Below, in pieces: positions 42,762-52,504 of a DNA stretch of 64,000 nucleotides. Numbering within the stretch: the first letter of the stretch is position 1; every line of letters starts with the position of its first letter. The DNA comes from Dyella_A sp049445995 (GTDB taxonomy: Bacteria; Pseudomonadota; Gammaproteobacteria; Xanthomonadales; Rhodanobacteraceae): positions 50,730 to 114,729 of the forward strand of contig NZ_JBMSDZ010000012.1 of the NCBI RefSeq assembly GCF_049445995.1, written 5' to 3'. Under the pieces are notes generated by a model, which was not told the origin of the DNA, searched no databases, and saw nothing but the letters and a program-made list of their open reading frames with translations. The position numbers were made by a program, and so were the translations under genes.

Positions 42762-43712
42762 ATGAACCGAATTCTGGTCACCGGTGGAGCCGGATTTCTC
42801 GGCTCGCACCTTTGCGATCGCCTGATATCCGCGGGTCACGACGTGCTGTGTGCGGACAATTTCTTCACCGGCAGCAAGCGCAACATCACCCACCTGTTGG
42901 AACGACCCGGTTTCGAACTGCTGCGCCATGACGTGACCTTCCCGCTCTACGTCGAGGTGGATCGCATCTTCAACCTTGCCTGCCCGGCTTCGCCGGTGCG
43001 CTACCAGCACGATCCGGTGCAGACTACCAAGACCTCGGTGCACGGGGCGATCAACATGCTGGGGCTCGCCAAGCGCCTTCGGGCGCGCATCCTGCAGGCA
43101 TCCACCAGTGAGGTGTATGGCGATCCAGAAGTGCACCCGCAGCGCGAGGACTACTGGGGGCGGGTCAATCCCATCGGCGTCCGCAGCTGCTACGACGAGG
43201 GCAAGCGCTGCGCCGAGACGCTGTTCTTCGACTACCATCGCCAGCATGCGTTGGACATCAAGGTGGTGCGCATCTTCAACACCTACGGTCCGCGTATGCA
43301 CCCCAACGACGGTCGCGTGGTGAGCAACTTCATCGTGCAGGCGCTGCGCGGCGAGGACATCACCTTGTACGGCGACGGCCTGCAGACGCGCAGCTTCTGC
43401 TACGTCGACGACCTCGTCGAGGCAATGCTTCGCATGATGGACACCGAGCGTGGCTTCACCGGCCCGGTGAACATCGGCAACCCGGTAGAATTCACCATGA
43501 TCGAACTGGCCGAACTGGTGCTTCGGCTGGTCGGCGGACGATCGCGCATCGTGCATCGTCCACTGCCTGCCGATGACCCGCGCCAGCGCCTGCCAGACAT
43601 CACGGTCGCCCGCGACAAGCTGGGCTGGGAGCCAACCGTGGCGCTGGAAGACGGCCTCAAGGAGACCATCGCCTACTTCCGCCGGCTGTTTGCACAGGAC
43701 GCCGCGGTATGA
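42762..43712 (+). CDS. UDP-glucuronate decarboxylase (UDP-xylose synthase)
   Basis: The 316-residue short-chain dehydrogenase decarboxylates UDP-glucuronate to UDP-xylose with bound NAD+. It shows the Rossmann motif GGAGFLGSHL, the catalytic triad in ASTSEVYGDPEVHPQ and SCYDEGKR, and the UXS-specific NTYGPRM and LPADDPRQR. The ATG at 42762 is preferred over one 27 nt upstream by alignment to the domain. Two GT2 genes follow with ATGA/TGATG overlaps, so a xylose- or pentose-containing surface glycan is likely. Confidence 0.9.
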   Translation: MNRILVTGGAGFLGSHLCDRLISAGHDVLCADNFFTGSKRNITHLLERPGFELLRHDVTFPLYVEVDRIFNLACPASPVRYQHDPVQTTKTSVHGAINMLGLAKRLRARILQASTSEVYGDPEVHPQREDYWGRVNPIGVRSCYDEGKRCAETLFFDYHRQHALDIKVVRIFNTYGPRMHPNDGRVVSNFIVQALRGEDITLYGDGLQTRSFCYVDDLVEAMLRMMDTERGFTGPVNIGNPVEFTMIELAELVLRLVGGRSRIVHRPLPADDPRQRLPDITVARDKLGWEPTVALEDGLKETIAYFRRLFAQDAAV

Positions 43713-44656
43713 CGGCCAAGGTACGGTTTTCGGTCGTCGTCACCAACTACAACTACCGCGCATTCGTGTGCGAAGCGGTAGACGGCGCACTTGCGCAGAC
43801 GCGTGCCCCGCTGCAAGTGATCGTGGTGGATGACGGTTCCACCGACGGCTCGCCCGCCCTGCTGACCGAGCGCTACGGCAGCAATCCGCGCGTCACGCTG
43901 GTGATGGGCGAGAACGCCGGCCAACTGGCGGCATTCCGGCGCGGCCTGGCGCAGGCACTGGGCGATGTGGTGTGTTTCCTCGACGCCGATGACTGCTGGC
44001 AGCCGGAGCACCTGGCGCGGCTGGGCGAGGTATTCGACGCGCGCGCCGACGTCGATTTCGTCTTTTCTGACCTGGAGTTGTTCGGCCAGCAGAGCGCGCG
44101 CATGCGCTACGCCGATCGCGCGCTTGACTTGGGATACACCGTGGCCAGCACGTACATGCTCACGCACTGGTATGGCGCGCCTACCTCGGCGCTGGCACTG
44201 CGCACGCCCTGGGCGCAGCGCACGCTCGACCTGCCGAATCATCTGGGTACAGCGTGGCGACTGTCGGCCGACAACTGCTTGGTATTCGGCACCAGCGTGC
44301 TGGGCGGGCGCAAGTACTACCAGCCCACTGGCTGCGTGCGCTATCGCATCCACGGCAACAACGGCTGGTGGGGCAACCGTACGCCGGCCAACGAATATCT
44401 CAACCGCTTTCGGTCCCGCTGCCTGATCGAGCACTATGCCCGCACGATCGGGCTGGATTCGCGCTGCGTCGATTTCGCCAAGCAGGAGTTCAAGACCAAG
44501 CCACTGCCGAGCTGGCGTGAGACGCGCCGCTACGCATCGCTGGTGCGCATGCGTCATGGTTCGTGGTGGCTCGACGTGGAGCGGTCGCTGTCGATCCTGT
44601 GGTCAGCGTGGCGTCGCCGCAGAGAGTTGCCCGTGGAGTTCAAGGGCCTGAGTTGA
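43709..44656 (+). CDS. Family 2 glycosyltransferase
   Basis: The 315-residue GT-A protein begins RFSVVVTNYNYRAFVCEAVD and carries IVVDDGSTDGS and the metal motif FLDADD (about residue 90). A long C-terminal region follows with LSADNCLVF and a basic tail. The donor is unknown; the upstream UDP-xylose synthase overlaps it by 4 nt, so UDP-xylose is a reasonable guess. The next GT2 overlaps it too (TGATG). The three genes form one coupled unit. Confidence 0.82.
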   Translation: MTAKVRFSVVVTNYNYRAFVCEAVDGALAQTRAPLQVIVVDDGSTDGSPALLTERYGSNPRVTLVMGENAGQLAAFRRGLAQALGDVVCFLDADDCWQPEHLARLGEVFDARADVDFVFSDLELFGQQSARMRYADRALDLGYTVASTYMLTHWYGAPTSALALRTPWAQRTLDLPNHLGTAWRLSADNCLVFGTSVLGGRKYYQPTGCVRYRIHGNNGWWGNRTPANEYLNRFRSRCLIEHYARTIGLDSRCVDFAKQEFKTKPLPSWRETRRYASLVRMRHGSWWLDVERSLSILWSAWRRRRELPVEFKGLS

Positions 44657-45474
44657 TGCGCATCAGCGTGGCCGTCATCACCTACAACTGGCCGCAGGCG
44701 CTGGCTTTGGTGCTGCGCGCGTTGGCGGCGCAGGGCGAGTTGCCGTTCGAGGTGATCGTGACCGACGACGGCTCGCGCGAGGATACCCGCGCGCTGCTGC
44801 AGGCCATGGCGCGCGATTACCCGGTGCGGCTGGTCCACCTGTGGCAGCCGGACGACGGCGCGCGCATGAGCCGCGCGCGCAACCGCGCCATCGCCGCGGC
44901 GCAGGGCGACTACGTGATCCTGCTCGACGGCGACATGGTGGCCGAGCGGCACTTCATCGCCGATCATCGCGCCTTCGCGCGGCCGGGCTGCTTAGTGCAG
45001 GGATCGCGCGTGCTCACCGACGAGGCGCTCACCGCCCGCATGCTGGCCGGGCAGCGCACCGGGCTGGGCTTTTTCGAGCGCGGCATCGAGCGCCGCCGGC
45101 ACACGCTGCGGATGCCGTGGCTGGCGCGCCTGTACGCCCGTCCCGGGCAGCGTCAGCGCGGCATCAAGAGCTGCAACATGGGCTTCTGGCGCGACGACCT
45201 GATCCGCCTCAACGGCTTCAACGAGGCGATGACCGGCTGGGGTCGCGAAGACACCGAGTTGGTGGCGCGCGCCTTCCACGCCGGGCTGCTGCGCCGCGAC
45301 GTGCGCTTCAGTGCGCTGGCCTTCCACCTCTGGCACCGCACGCGCAAGAACGTGGTGGACAACCCCAATGACCGCGTGCTTGCCGCCACCCGCGCCTCGG
45401 GCGCGATCCGCTGTGCGGACGGCCTGGAGCAGCACCTGGCCGAGTTCGCGGCGCCGCCGCCGGCGTTGCGCTGA
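44656..45474 (+). CDS. Family 2/27-like glycosyltransferase
   Basis: The 272-residue protein starts MRISVAVITYNWPQALALVL, with VTDDGSRED and the metal motif LLDGDMVAE. The galactosyltransferase-type C-terminal half has CNMGFWRDDLIRLNGFNE and GWGREDTELVARA, and AFHLWHRTR near the end. Such two-part GT-A proteins add hexoses to polysaccharide chains; the sugar is not deducible. It ends 6 nt from the convergent GT4 gene with no room for a terminator. Confidence 0.84.
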   Translation: MRISVAVITYNWPQALALVLRALAAQGELPFEVIVTDDGSREDTRALLQAMARDYPVRLVHLWQPDDGARMSRARNRAIAAAQGDYVILLDGDMVAERHFIADHRAFARPGCLVQGSRVLTDEALTARMLAGQRTGLGFFERGIERRRHTLRMPWLARLYARPGQRQRGIKSCNMGFWRDDLIRLNGFNEAMTGWGREDTELVARAFHAGLLRRDVRFSALAFHLWHRTRKNVVDNPNDRVLAATRASGAIRCADGLEQHLAEFAAPPPALR

Positions 45475-45480
45475 TCCGCC

Positions 45481-46482
45481 TCACAGCAGGGCGCGCAGTG
45501 CCGCGTCCACGCGCCCGGCGAACGATCGCCGGTTGTCCTCGAACCATTGTCGCGCACGCGCGCCGATGGCGGCGATCTCGTCATCGGCCATGGTGCTGAC
45601 GCGATCCATTGCCGCCTCCAGCGCCGCTTCGTTGAACGTGTAGAGCTGCGCCATGTTGAACCGCCGCGAACGGGCCGCCGCGACCAGCAGGCCGCGGTCG
45701 GGCTGCACCAGTTCGTTCATCGGTGGCGCGTCGCAGGTGACCACCACGGCGCCGCAGCTCATGGCTTCGGCGATGTAATGCCCCCAGCCTTCGGTTTCGG
45801 AAAGGCAGACGTGGAAGGCGTGCTCGTTCTGCAGGCGGCGCAGTTCCTCGGCATCCTCGATGAAACTGCGGCGGATCTCGATGTTGGCGTGTTCGCCGTG
45901 CAACGGCACGACGGGCTCATGGCCGGACTGCAGCACCAGCAGCGCCGGCCATTCCGGGTGCCGTTGCCACAGCGCCACCAGGCGTCGCGTGCCCTTCAGC
46001 GGGCTGGCGCCCGCCAGGTGCAGGAAACGCCGTTGCTTGCGCACCTGCGGGCGATGGCTGTCGTGGCTGTCGAAGCCGATGCGCATGGTCGGGTAGCCCT
46101 CGGCGTCGAACAGCGCGCGGGCGTGCTCGGTCTTGCAGAGGATCGCGTCGAAACGGCCGAGATAGCGCTGGCTGCGCGGCGACAACCATTCCGGATTGGG
46201 CACCAGCACGTTGCGTCGCGCCAGATCGAAGAACGGCGGCCGCACGTGTTCCAGCGCGATGTTCACGTCATACAGGTACGAGGTGGATTCGCCGGTCGCA
46301 AGCCGGTGCCGCAGCATCTGCGCGCGCATGCACAGGCTTCGCCAGCGGCCGTCGTGACGACGCGGTCCCAGCGGGGTCACCTGCACGCTGTGCCCGAGCG
46401 CCGCCAGTGCACCGGCGAGCAGTTCCATGTCGTGCGTCAGGCCGCGTCGATTGTCCCAGGCGAGAAGTTGGATGCGAGCCAT
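45481..46482 (-). CDS. GT4-like glycosyltransferase
   Basis: The 333-residue protein has a GT-B fold: an N-terminal acceptor domain (THDMELLAGALAALGH) and the donor-binding half with HLAGASPLKGTRRLV and SETEGWGHYIAEAMSCGAVV, the GT4 E-x7-E motif variant. It follows the WaaL-like gene by 3 nt on the same strand, suggesting a two-gene unit for LPS or exopolysaccharide. Specificity is unknown. Confidence 0.78.
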   Translation of the reverse strand: MARIQLLAWDNRRGLTHDMELLAGALAALGHSVQVTPLGPRRHDGRWRSLCMRAQMLRHRLATGESTSYLYDVNIALEHVRPPFFDLARRNVLVPNPEWLSPRSQRYLGRFDAILCKTEHARALFDAEGYPTMRIGFDSHDSHRPQVRKQRRFLHLAGASPLKGTRRLVALWQRHPEWPALLVLQSGHEPVVPLHGEHANIEIRRSFIEDAEELRRLQNEHAFHVCLSETEGWGHYIAEAMSCGAVVVTCDAPPMNELVQPDRGLLVAAARSRRFNMAQLYTFNEAALEAAMDRVSTMADDEIAAIGARARQWFEDNRRSFAGRVDAALRALL

Positions 46483-46485
46483 GTG

Positions 46486-47793
46486 CTAGTGGTCCGGAGG
46501 TGTTGGATGTGCCGTTCGCCGGCTGATGTCCATCGCTCCCCCGAGCACGATGAACAGATAGAGCGAATGCGGCATCGCCCGATAAAACACGTTGTCGCTG
46601 AACGCACAGAGACCGTACAGCGCCACCGTGGCCGCGCCCCCGGCGGCGGCGAAGCGGATGGCCGGATCCGAATCGCAAAGCCGGCGCAGGAAAAAGCCCA
46701 GCGGAACCCCGAGAAACAGCCCCAGCACGACGAGCGCCGGCAGCCCCCCGGCGACTATCGATTCGAAATACTCGCTGTGGGGATGCACGTAACGCGCGAT
46801 GGCGGCGCTGGCCCGTCCCTGTGCCGCCTGCTGCTGCACATAGGTGCCGAACTGGTCCAGTCCGATGCCGGCGAGCGGATGGGTCTCGAACGCGCGCCAC
46901 GCCACGGTCCACATTTCCAGCCGTTCGCGGATCGCGCCATGGGTGTGCTGCGACGAGAGCGTGGTCATTTCGTGCGGTACCGCCGCCAGCCGCATGACCA
47001 TCTCCCGCTGCAGCGAGAGCGTGACCACCAGCATGCCGGCGACGACGCATCCCAGCGTCAGCGCGGCGCGGCGCCAGTGTCCGGACTGCCAGCCCGACCA
47101 CAGCACCAGCGCGAAACATACCGGGCCGAAGGCCAGCAGCGGGCCACGACTCTGCGTCAGGATCGCGCCATACAGGCCCAGCATCGCGGCCGCGCCGTGC
47201 AGCCAACGCGCGCCGCGAGTGTTCTGCGGGCGCATCATTTCCAGCAGCGAGAGCAGCACCATCACCAGCAGGTACATCGCGAACTCGATTGCCGCCCACT
47301 CACCGCCATTGAGCCCGTAAGGGCGATCGACGCCCATGACGTAGCGCTGGTAGAGGCAGGCGAGGCCGAGCACCACGGCGGTCGCGCCGGTGCCGGCAGT
47401 GAGGATGCGCCGGTCGACGGGCCGCGCGAACACCGCAGCGATCGCGATGAACGCCAGCGTCTGCGACGGCAGGTCCAGCGGCGCCCAGCCGAGGCGGTGC
47501 GCAAGGACGTTGCCGATGTCGTAGACCAGTCGCAGGCTCACCGCCGCAATCACCCAGCGCGCGCCCCAGGCGATCCGCCGTGTCGCGGGATCGCGCAGCA
47601 GGCGTGCCGCACCGATCACAGCCAGCACGGCCATCGGCACGATCTTCAGGCGGGAGGACATCGCAAAGCCGAGCGGAAGCACGGCGAGCAGCCAGTCCAG
47701 CGCCATGGCCCGCGCGTGCGGTGCCGGACTGGCGCTGGTCGTGGGCATCTGCTTCGTGCGCATCCGTTCGATGCTATCCACTGAGTGACGCAT
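46486..47793 (-). CDS. O-antigen ligase/polymerase-like membrane protein (WaaL family)
   Basis: The 435-residue protein has about 11 membrane helices and the large periplasmic loop between late helices that marks the O-antigen ligase family. The loop has AWRAFETHPLAGIGLDQF and the key HPHSEYFE motif. WaaL joins O-antigen to lipid A-core in the periplasm; polymerases of the same superfamily (Wzy, PglL) are alternatives. Two further ATGs lie within the first 30 residues and either could be the real start. It is upstream of the GT4 gene. Confidence 0.8.
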   Translation of the reverse strand: MRHSVDSIERMRTKQMPTTSASPAPHARAMALDWLLAVLPLGFAMSSRLKIVPMAVLAVIGAARLLRDPATRRIAWGARWVIAAVSLRLVYDIGNVLAHRLGWAPLDLPSQTLAFIAIAAVFARPVDRRILTAGTGATAVVLGLACLYQRYVMGVDRPYGLNGGEWAAIEFAMYLLVMVLLSLLEMMRPQNTRGARWLHGAAAMLGLYGAILTQSRGPLLAFGPVCFALVLWSGWQSGHWRRAALTLGCVVAGMLVVTLSLQREMVMRLAAVPHEMTTLSSQHTHGAIRERLEMWTVAWRAFETHPLAGIGLDQFGTYVQQQAAQGRASAAIARYVHPHSEYFESIVAGGLPALVVLGLFLGVPLGFFLRRLCDSDPAIRFAAAGGAATVALYGLCAFSDNVFYRAMPHSLYLFIVLGGAMDISRRTAHPTPPDH

Positions 47794-47880
47794 CTAGGTG
47801 CGATTCCAGGTCCCTGTGGGGAGCTTGTTCATCTGGCCTTCTGCAATCGCAATATCCACCGCGTGAATCGAGAGGCTTTC

Positions 47881-49659
47881 TCAGTCGATGCCGTTGCCCG
47901 TGTCGGCCGGTGCCGGGTCGGCGCCGGGCACGCATCCGGGTACCAGTGCGTCGGCGCGGAACATCCACCATTCGCGGCGGTTGGCATGGCCGACGTGGAT
48001 GGCCTTGCTGCGGTCCACGCACCGGCCCATCGCCGCATCCAGGCTGAACAGCCAGCGCCGCGCGGGATCGGCCCGCAACCACGCCGAGGCGTCGGCGAGC
48101 TGCTGCGGCCACGGCTTGAGGAAGCCGAACTCGGTGACCGGGCCCTGCGCCATCAGCAGGTTCTGTTCCTTCCAGGCGACCAGGCCGATGGTGGCCTGCG
48201 CGCCGGCGATGCCGCGCGCCTTGCGCATCACGTCCAGCGCCGAGCGGTCGCCGTTGAGCAGCGGGTAGCCCCACAGGCCGTACATGCTCCACAGCACCGT
48301 GGCGAAGGCGAGCCAACCCAGCGGCGCGCGGCGCACGCGGGTGATGGCCGCAATCACCAGGCCGGCCAGGCCGATGGCGAGGAGCAGCCACCAGATCCGC
48401 GGGTCCAGATGTTGTTCCAGCCGCAGCGACCACGCCGGATGTCGCGTCACGGCGAGCGCGCCGGCGAGCGCGAGCACGCCGCTCAGCGCGAGGGTCAGCG
48501 CGAACACCGCCGCACGCACGCCGCGGCGGCGCAGCAACCCCGGCAGCAGCGGCGCCAACGCCAGCGCGCAGATCGGCAGGGCGGGCAGGATGTAGACGTC
48601 GCGCTTGCCCGGGCTCAGCGAGAAGAACACCAGCACCAGCACGATCCAGCCCAGCGGCAGCAGGTAGCGCGCGTCGCGCCGCCTCAGCCGTCGCCACCAC
48701 GCCGGCAGCGCCCACGGCAGCAGCAGCGACAGCGGCAGCCAGTCCGCCGCGACGATGCCGAGGAAAAAGTACGGCGGCGCCAGGTGCCCCGGCGGCGTCG
48801 CGTAGCGATGCACGGTCTGCCCGAACAGGATGTTCTGCACGTACTCGGCGTGCTGCGGATCGCCGTCCGCCCATGCGATCAGCACCATCGGCACCAGCCA
48901 CGCCAGCACCGGCAGCAGGAAGGCCAGCGCGCCCAGCGCCCAGCGGCCGGCGCTGCCCTCGAAGCGGGCCACCTGCCGCCAGCCGCGTCGGCGCGCGAAG
49001 GCGAAGGGAATGAGCATCAGCAGTGCCAGCACGCCCACGCCCTTGGTCACCACGCCCACGCCGGCGAAGAAGCAGCCGATCCAGAACCAGCGCCAGCACG
49101 GTCCCAGCAGCAGGTGGCGCAGCAGGCCGTAGTTGGCCAGGGTGATCCAGCCCAGCAGCAGCGGGTCGATCTGCGCATTGCGCATCTGGTAGGTGAAGTG
49201 GACCGTCACCAGCAGCGACAGCGCCGCCAGCAGCGCGCTGCGGTGGTTCCACAGCCGACGGGCGAGGTCGTAGGTCAGCGCCAGCGCGCCCAGTGCCGAG
49301 AGCAGCGACGGCAGCAGGAAGGCGATGCGCCAGCTGCGCGTGAGCAAGTACGCCAGCGCCTGGGTCCACATGAACACCGGCGGCTTGTCCGGATACAGCT
49401 CGTGGCCGCGATGGGGGAACAACCACTGGCCGTGCTCCACCATCCAGCGCGCGACCAGCGCGAAGCGCGGCTCGTCCGACGGCCACGGATCGCGCAGGCC
49501 GAGGCCCACGCCCAGCACGAACAGCGCGAACAGCCCGCCCCAGAGGAGCTCGGCGCGGTCGCTGGACAGCCACAGCGGGCGGGCACGGGAGAGGGCGGTG
49601 GGCGGTTTCACGACGCGGCGTTCCATCGGGCGGGTGGGGAGGGGGATCGGATCAAGCAT
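47881..49659 (-). CDS. GT39/ArnT-like membrane glycosyltransferase
   Basis: The 592-residue protein has about 12 membrane helices. It has an intact loop-1 acidic motif (PWPSDEPRFALVARWM), the YPDKPPVFMW loop and a VTKGVGVLALL segment, all standard for ArnT/PMT enzymes acting from undecaprenyl-phosphate sugars. A periplasmic C-terminal domain ends in an Asp/Pro-rich tail. ATG 49659 and 49626 are both possible and neither has a good Shine-Dalgarno sequence. Likely role: aminoarabinose-type lipid A change or other glycan transfer. No arnBCADEF genes are near. Confidence 0.8.
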   Translation of the reverse strand: MLDPIPLPTRPMERRVVKPPTALSRARPLWLSSDRAELLWGGLFALFVLGVGLGLRDPWPSDEPRFALVARWMVEHGQWLFPHRGHELYPDKPPVFMWTQALAYLLTRSWRIAFLLPSLLSALGALALTYDLARRLWNHRSALLAALSLLVTVHFTYQMRNAQIDPLLLGWITLANYGLLRHLLLGPCWRWFWIGCFFAGVGVVTKGVGVLALLMLIPFAFARRRGWRQVARFEGSAGRWALGALAFLLPVLAWLVPMVLIAWADGDPQHAEYVQNILFGQTVHRYATPPGHLAPPYFFLGIVAADWLPLSLLLPWALPAWWRRLRRRDARYLLPLGWIVLVLVFFSLSPGKRDVYILPALPICALALAPLLPGLLRRRGVRAAVFALTLALSGVLALAGALAVTRHPAWSLRLEQHLDPRIWWLLLAIGLAGLVIAAITRVRRAPLGWLAFATVLWSMYGLWGYPLLNGDRSALDVMRKARGIAGAQATIGLVAWKEQNLLMAQGPVTEFGFLKPWPQQLADASAWLRADPARRWLFSLDAAMGRCVDRSKAIHVGHANRREWWMFRADALVPGCVPGADPAPADTGNGID

Positions 49660-49697
49660 AGCCGCGTGTGCAGCGCGGTCGATCGCGGATTCTTGCG

Positions 49698-50999
49698 TCA
49701 GGCCTTTTTCTGCAGCACCGCGTAGTACATGCCGTCGAGGTCGCCGTCGCCCGGCAGGATCTGCCAGCCGACCGTGGCGGCCTGCCCCACCGGCAACGTG
49801 AACGGCACGAGCTCGGCATCGGGATGCGCCGCAAGCAGTTCGGACATCACCGCCTCGTTCTCCGTGCGCAGCACCGAGCAGGTGATGTAGACCAGCCGCC
49901 CGCCCGGTGCCAGCAGCGGCCACAGCGCGGCCACGATGCGCCGCTGCTGCACGCCCATCGCGGCGATGTCGCTCTCGCGCCGGTGCAGGCGCACGTCGGG
50001 GCGGCGGCGCAACACGCCGGTGGCCGAACAGGGCGCGTCGACCAGGATGCGATCGAACGGCTGCTGCTTCCACGCCGGCGGCGGCGCGCCCGCATCGCCG
50101 ATCACCACCCTGGCATCCAGCCGCAGGCGCATCAGGTTGTCGCCGATGCGTTCGGCGCGTTTGGCGTCGAACTCCAGCGCGGTGAGATCGATGCGCGCGC
50201 GCTCCAGCAGGTGGCAGGCCTTGCCGCCCGGCGCGGCGCAGGCGTCGAGCACGCGCAGGCCGTCGCGCAGGTCGGCCAGGTCGGCGGCGACCTGCGCGGC
50301 GCCGTCCTGCACCGCGAAGGCACCCTCGTCGAAGCCGGGCAGCCGGGTCACGTCGGTGCTGTGCGGCAGCACCACCGCATCGGCCATCCACGGATGCGCG
50401 TGCGCCTCGTGGCCGCTGGCCTGCAGCCGGGCGATGAAAGCGCCGCGTTCGCTGCGCCGGCGGTTCACCCGCAGCATCAGCGGCGGCTCGCGATTGTCGG
50501 CGGCCATCACCGCCTCGGCCTGCGCCGGCCAGTCGCGCGCAAGCGCGGCGGCCAGCCAGGCGGGATGCGCGTGGCGGGTGGTCGGCTGGGCATCGAGACG
50601 GGCGATGTGCGCGTCGCGCTCGCGCTGCCAGCGGCGCAGCACGGCATTGACCATGCCGGCCAGCGCGGGGCGCTTGAGCGTGCGCGTGGCTTCCACCGTG
50701 GCGGCCACCGCCGCGTAGTCGCTGAGCTCAAGGATTTCCAGCTGCACCAGGCCCAATACCAGCAGGGCGTGGATGGCCGGATCCTTGTGCCGGATCGGCC
50801 TGGCCAGCATCGTGTCGATCGCCGCGTCGAAGCGCAGCCACCAGCGCGCGCCTTCGCTCAGCAATGCCATCAGCAGGGCACGGTCGCGCGGGTCGGGCAG
50901 CTTCGGTGCGCTGCGTTCCATCACCTCGCGCAGCGAGGCGCCGCGCAGGGCGACCTCGGCCAGGCCCTTGGCGGCGAGGGCGCGGGTATCGGGCTTCAT
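49698..50999 (-). CDS. rsmB: 16S rRNA (cytosine-967-C5)-methyltransferase
   Basis: RsmB methylates C967 of 16S rRNA. The 433 residues have an N-terminal NusB-like RNA-binding domain (to about 140) and a SAM-dependent domain with DACAAPGGKACHL, the proline-cysteine motif LVDAPCSATG, and the catalytic cysteine in YITCSVLRTEN. Its ATG overlaps the fmt stop (ATGA). The def-fmt-rsmB order is the common bacterial arrangement. Confidence 0.96.
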   Translation of the reverse strand: MKPDTRALAAKGLAEVALRGASLREVMERSAPKLPDPRDRALLMALLSEGARWWLRFDAAIDTMLARPIRHKDPAIHALLVLGLVQLEILELSDYAAVAATVEATRTLKRPALAGMVNAVLRRWQRERDAHIARLDAQPTTRHAHPAWLAAALARDWPAQAEAVMAADNREPPLMLRVNRRRSERGAFIARLQASGHEAHAHPWMADAVVLPHSTDVTRLPGFDEGAFAVQDGAAQVAADLADLRDGLRVLDACAAPGGKACHLLERARIDLTALEFDAKRAERIGDNLMRLRLDARVVIGDAGAPPPAWKQQPFDRILVDAPCSATGVLRRRPDVRLHRRESDIAAMGVQQRRIVAALWPLLAPGGRLVYITCSVLRTENEAVMSELLAAHPDAELVPFTLPVGQAATVGWQILPGDGDLDGMYYAVLQKKA

Positions 51000-51940
51000 C
51001 GCGCCGGGCGCAGGTCGGGGCGGGCGTTGAGGTAGTCCAGCGCACCGATGCGCTTGCCGCCGGCGCGCTGCAGCGCGGTGATGCGCAGTGCGCCCTCGGC
51101 GCAGGCGATGTCGATGCCGTCGCGACCGGCGGCCAGCACGCTGCCCGGCGCGCTGTGATGGGCGACATCGAGCGCCCGCGCCGACCACACCCGCAGCGGC
51201 TCGCCGGCGATCGCCGCTTCGGCCACCGGCCACGGATCGAAGGCGCGCACCTGGCGCTCCAGTTCGCGCGCCGGACGGTTGAAATCCAGCCGCGCCTCGG
51301 CCTTGTCGAGCTTGTGCGCGTAGGTCACGCCCGCTTCCGGCTGCGGCACGGGTGTCAGCATGTCGCCGGCGAGCACGCGCCCGAGGCCCTCGGCCAGCAC
51401 CTCGGCGCCAAGTTGCGACAGGCGGTCGTGCAGGCTGCCGCCGGTGTCGTCGGGGTGGATCGGCGTGCGCCGTTCCAGCAGCACCGGGCCGGTGTCCAGG
51501 CCGGCCTCCATCTGCATCAGGGCGACGCCGCTCTCGCCGTCGCCGGCCAGGATCGCGCGCTGGATCGGCGCGGCCCCGCGCCAGCGCGGCAGCAGGCTGG
51601 CGTGCACGTTCCAGCAGCCCAGCCGGGGAATGGCCAGCACCTTGCGTGGCAGGATCAGGCCGTAGGCCACCACCACCATCAGGTCGGGCGCATACGCTGC
51701 CAGCCGCTCGCGGGCGACGGCATCCTTCAGCGACTCGGGCTGTTCGACCGGGATGTGGGCTTCAAGCGCGGCCTGCTTGACCGGGCTGGGGGTGAGCCTG
51801 CGGCCGCGGCCGGCGGGGCGGTCGGGCTGGGTGTAGACCGCCACCACCTCGGCGCCGCTGGCGCGGCAGGCCGCCAGGCAGGGGACGGAGAATTCGGGCG
51901 TGCCGGCGAAGACGATGCGCAGCGGGGACGCCCCGCTCAA
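50996..51940 (-). CDS. fmt: Methionyl-tRNA formyltransferase
   Basis: Fmt formylates Met-tRNAfMet for initiation. The 314 residues carry RIVFAGTPEFSVP at the N-terminus, the folate and catalytic motif NVHASLLPRWRGAAPIQ with Asp in GLDTGP, and the C-terminal tRNA-binding barrel (FDPWPVAE). There is no ATG before the conserved start; the only usable codon is TTG at 51940, giving LSGASPLRIVF and overlapping the def stop as TTGA. Start by coupling to def is therefore likely. Confidence 0.94.
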   Translation of the reverse strand: MSGASPLRIVFAGTPEFSVPCLAACRASGAEVVAVYTQPDRPAGRGRRLTPSPVKQAALEAHIPVEQPESLKDAVARERLAAYAPDLMVVVAYGLILPRKVLAIPRLGCWNVHASLLPRWRGAAPIQRAILAGDGESGVALMQMEAGLDTGPVLLERRTPIHPDDTGGSLHDRLSQLGAEVLAEGLGRVLAGDMLTPVPQPEAGVTYAHKLDKAEARLDFNRPARELERQVRAFDPWPVAEAAIAGEPLRVWSARALDVAHHSAPGSVLAAGRDGIDIACAEGALRITALQRAGGKRIGALDYLNARPDLRPAR

Positions 51941-52446
51941 GCGCTGGCCGCCTGCTTGCGCTGCTTCTCCATGCGCTTGAGCAGCATGGTGCGCTTGAGC
52001 GGTGACAGGTAGTCGACGAACACCTTGCCTTCGAGGTGATCCATCTCGTGCTGGATGCAGACCGCCAGCGGGCCTTCGAACTCCATCACCACTTCCTCGC
52101 CGTCCACGTCGTGCGCCTTCACCTTCACCGTCATCGCGCGGGTGACGTCGGCGAAGATGCCGGGGAAGGACAGGCAACCTTCCTGGTAGACCTGCGAGCC
52201 GGTCTTCTCCAGGATCTGCGGGTTGATCAGCGCCAGCGGCTGGTTGCGCGCGTCGCTCATGTCGGCCACCAGCACCCGCTGGCTTACCGCCACCTGGGTG
52301 GCCGCCAGGCCCACGCCGTTGGCCGCGTACATGGTTTCGAACATGTCGGCGACGAACTGCCTGAGCGCGGCGTCGAACACGCGCACGGGCTCGGCGCGGA
52401 GGCGCAGGCGGGGGTCGGGGAATTCGATGATGTGGAGTACGGTCAT
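51937..52446 (-). CDS. def: Peptide deformylase
   Basis: Def removes the N-formyl group of nascent proteins with an Fe2+ or Zn2+ centre. The 169-residue protein has all three motifs: GVGLAATQ, EGCLSFP and QHEMDHLEGK (Cys, His, His ligands and the catalytic Glu). The ATG at 52446 is clear. It heads the def-fmt-rsmB operon on the minus strand. About 59 nt upstream of its start is the first MITE-like element, which could affect its promoter. Confidence 0.97.
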   Translation of the reverse strand: MTVLHIIEFPDPRLRLRAEPVRVFDAALRQFVADMFETMYAANGVGLAATQVAVSQRVLVADMSDARNQPLALINPQILEKTGSQVYQEGCLSFPGIFADVTRAMTVKVKAHDVDGEEVVMEFEGPLAVCIQHEMDHLEGKVFVDYLSPLKRTMLLKRMEKQRKQAASA

Positions 52447-52504
52447 GGGTTCACCTCGGTGCCGGAACTGTGGGCATCGTTGCGAAACCCAACCCGGACG
52501 CGAT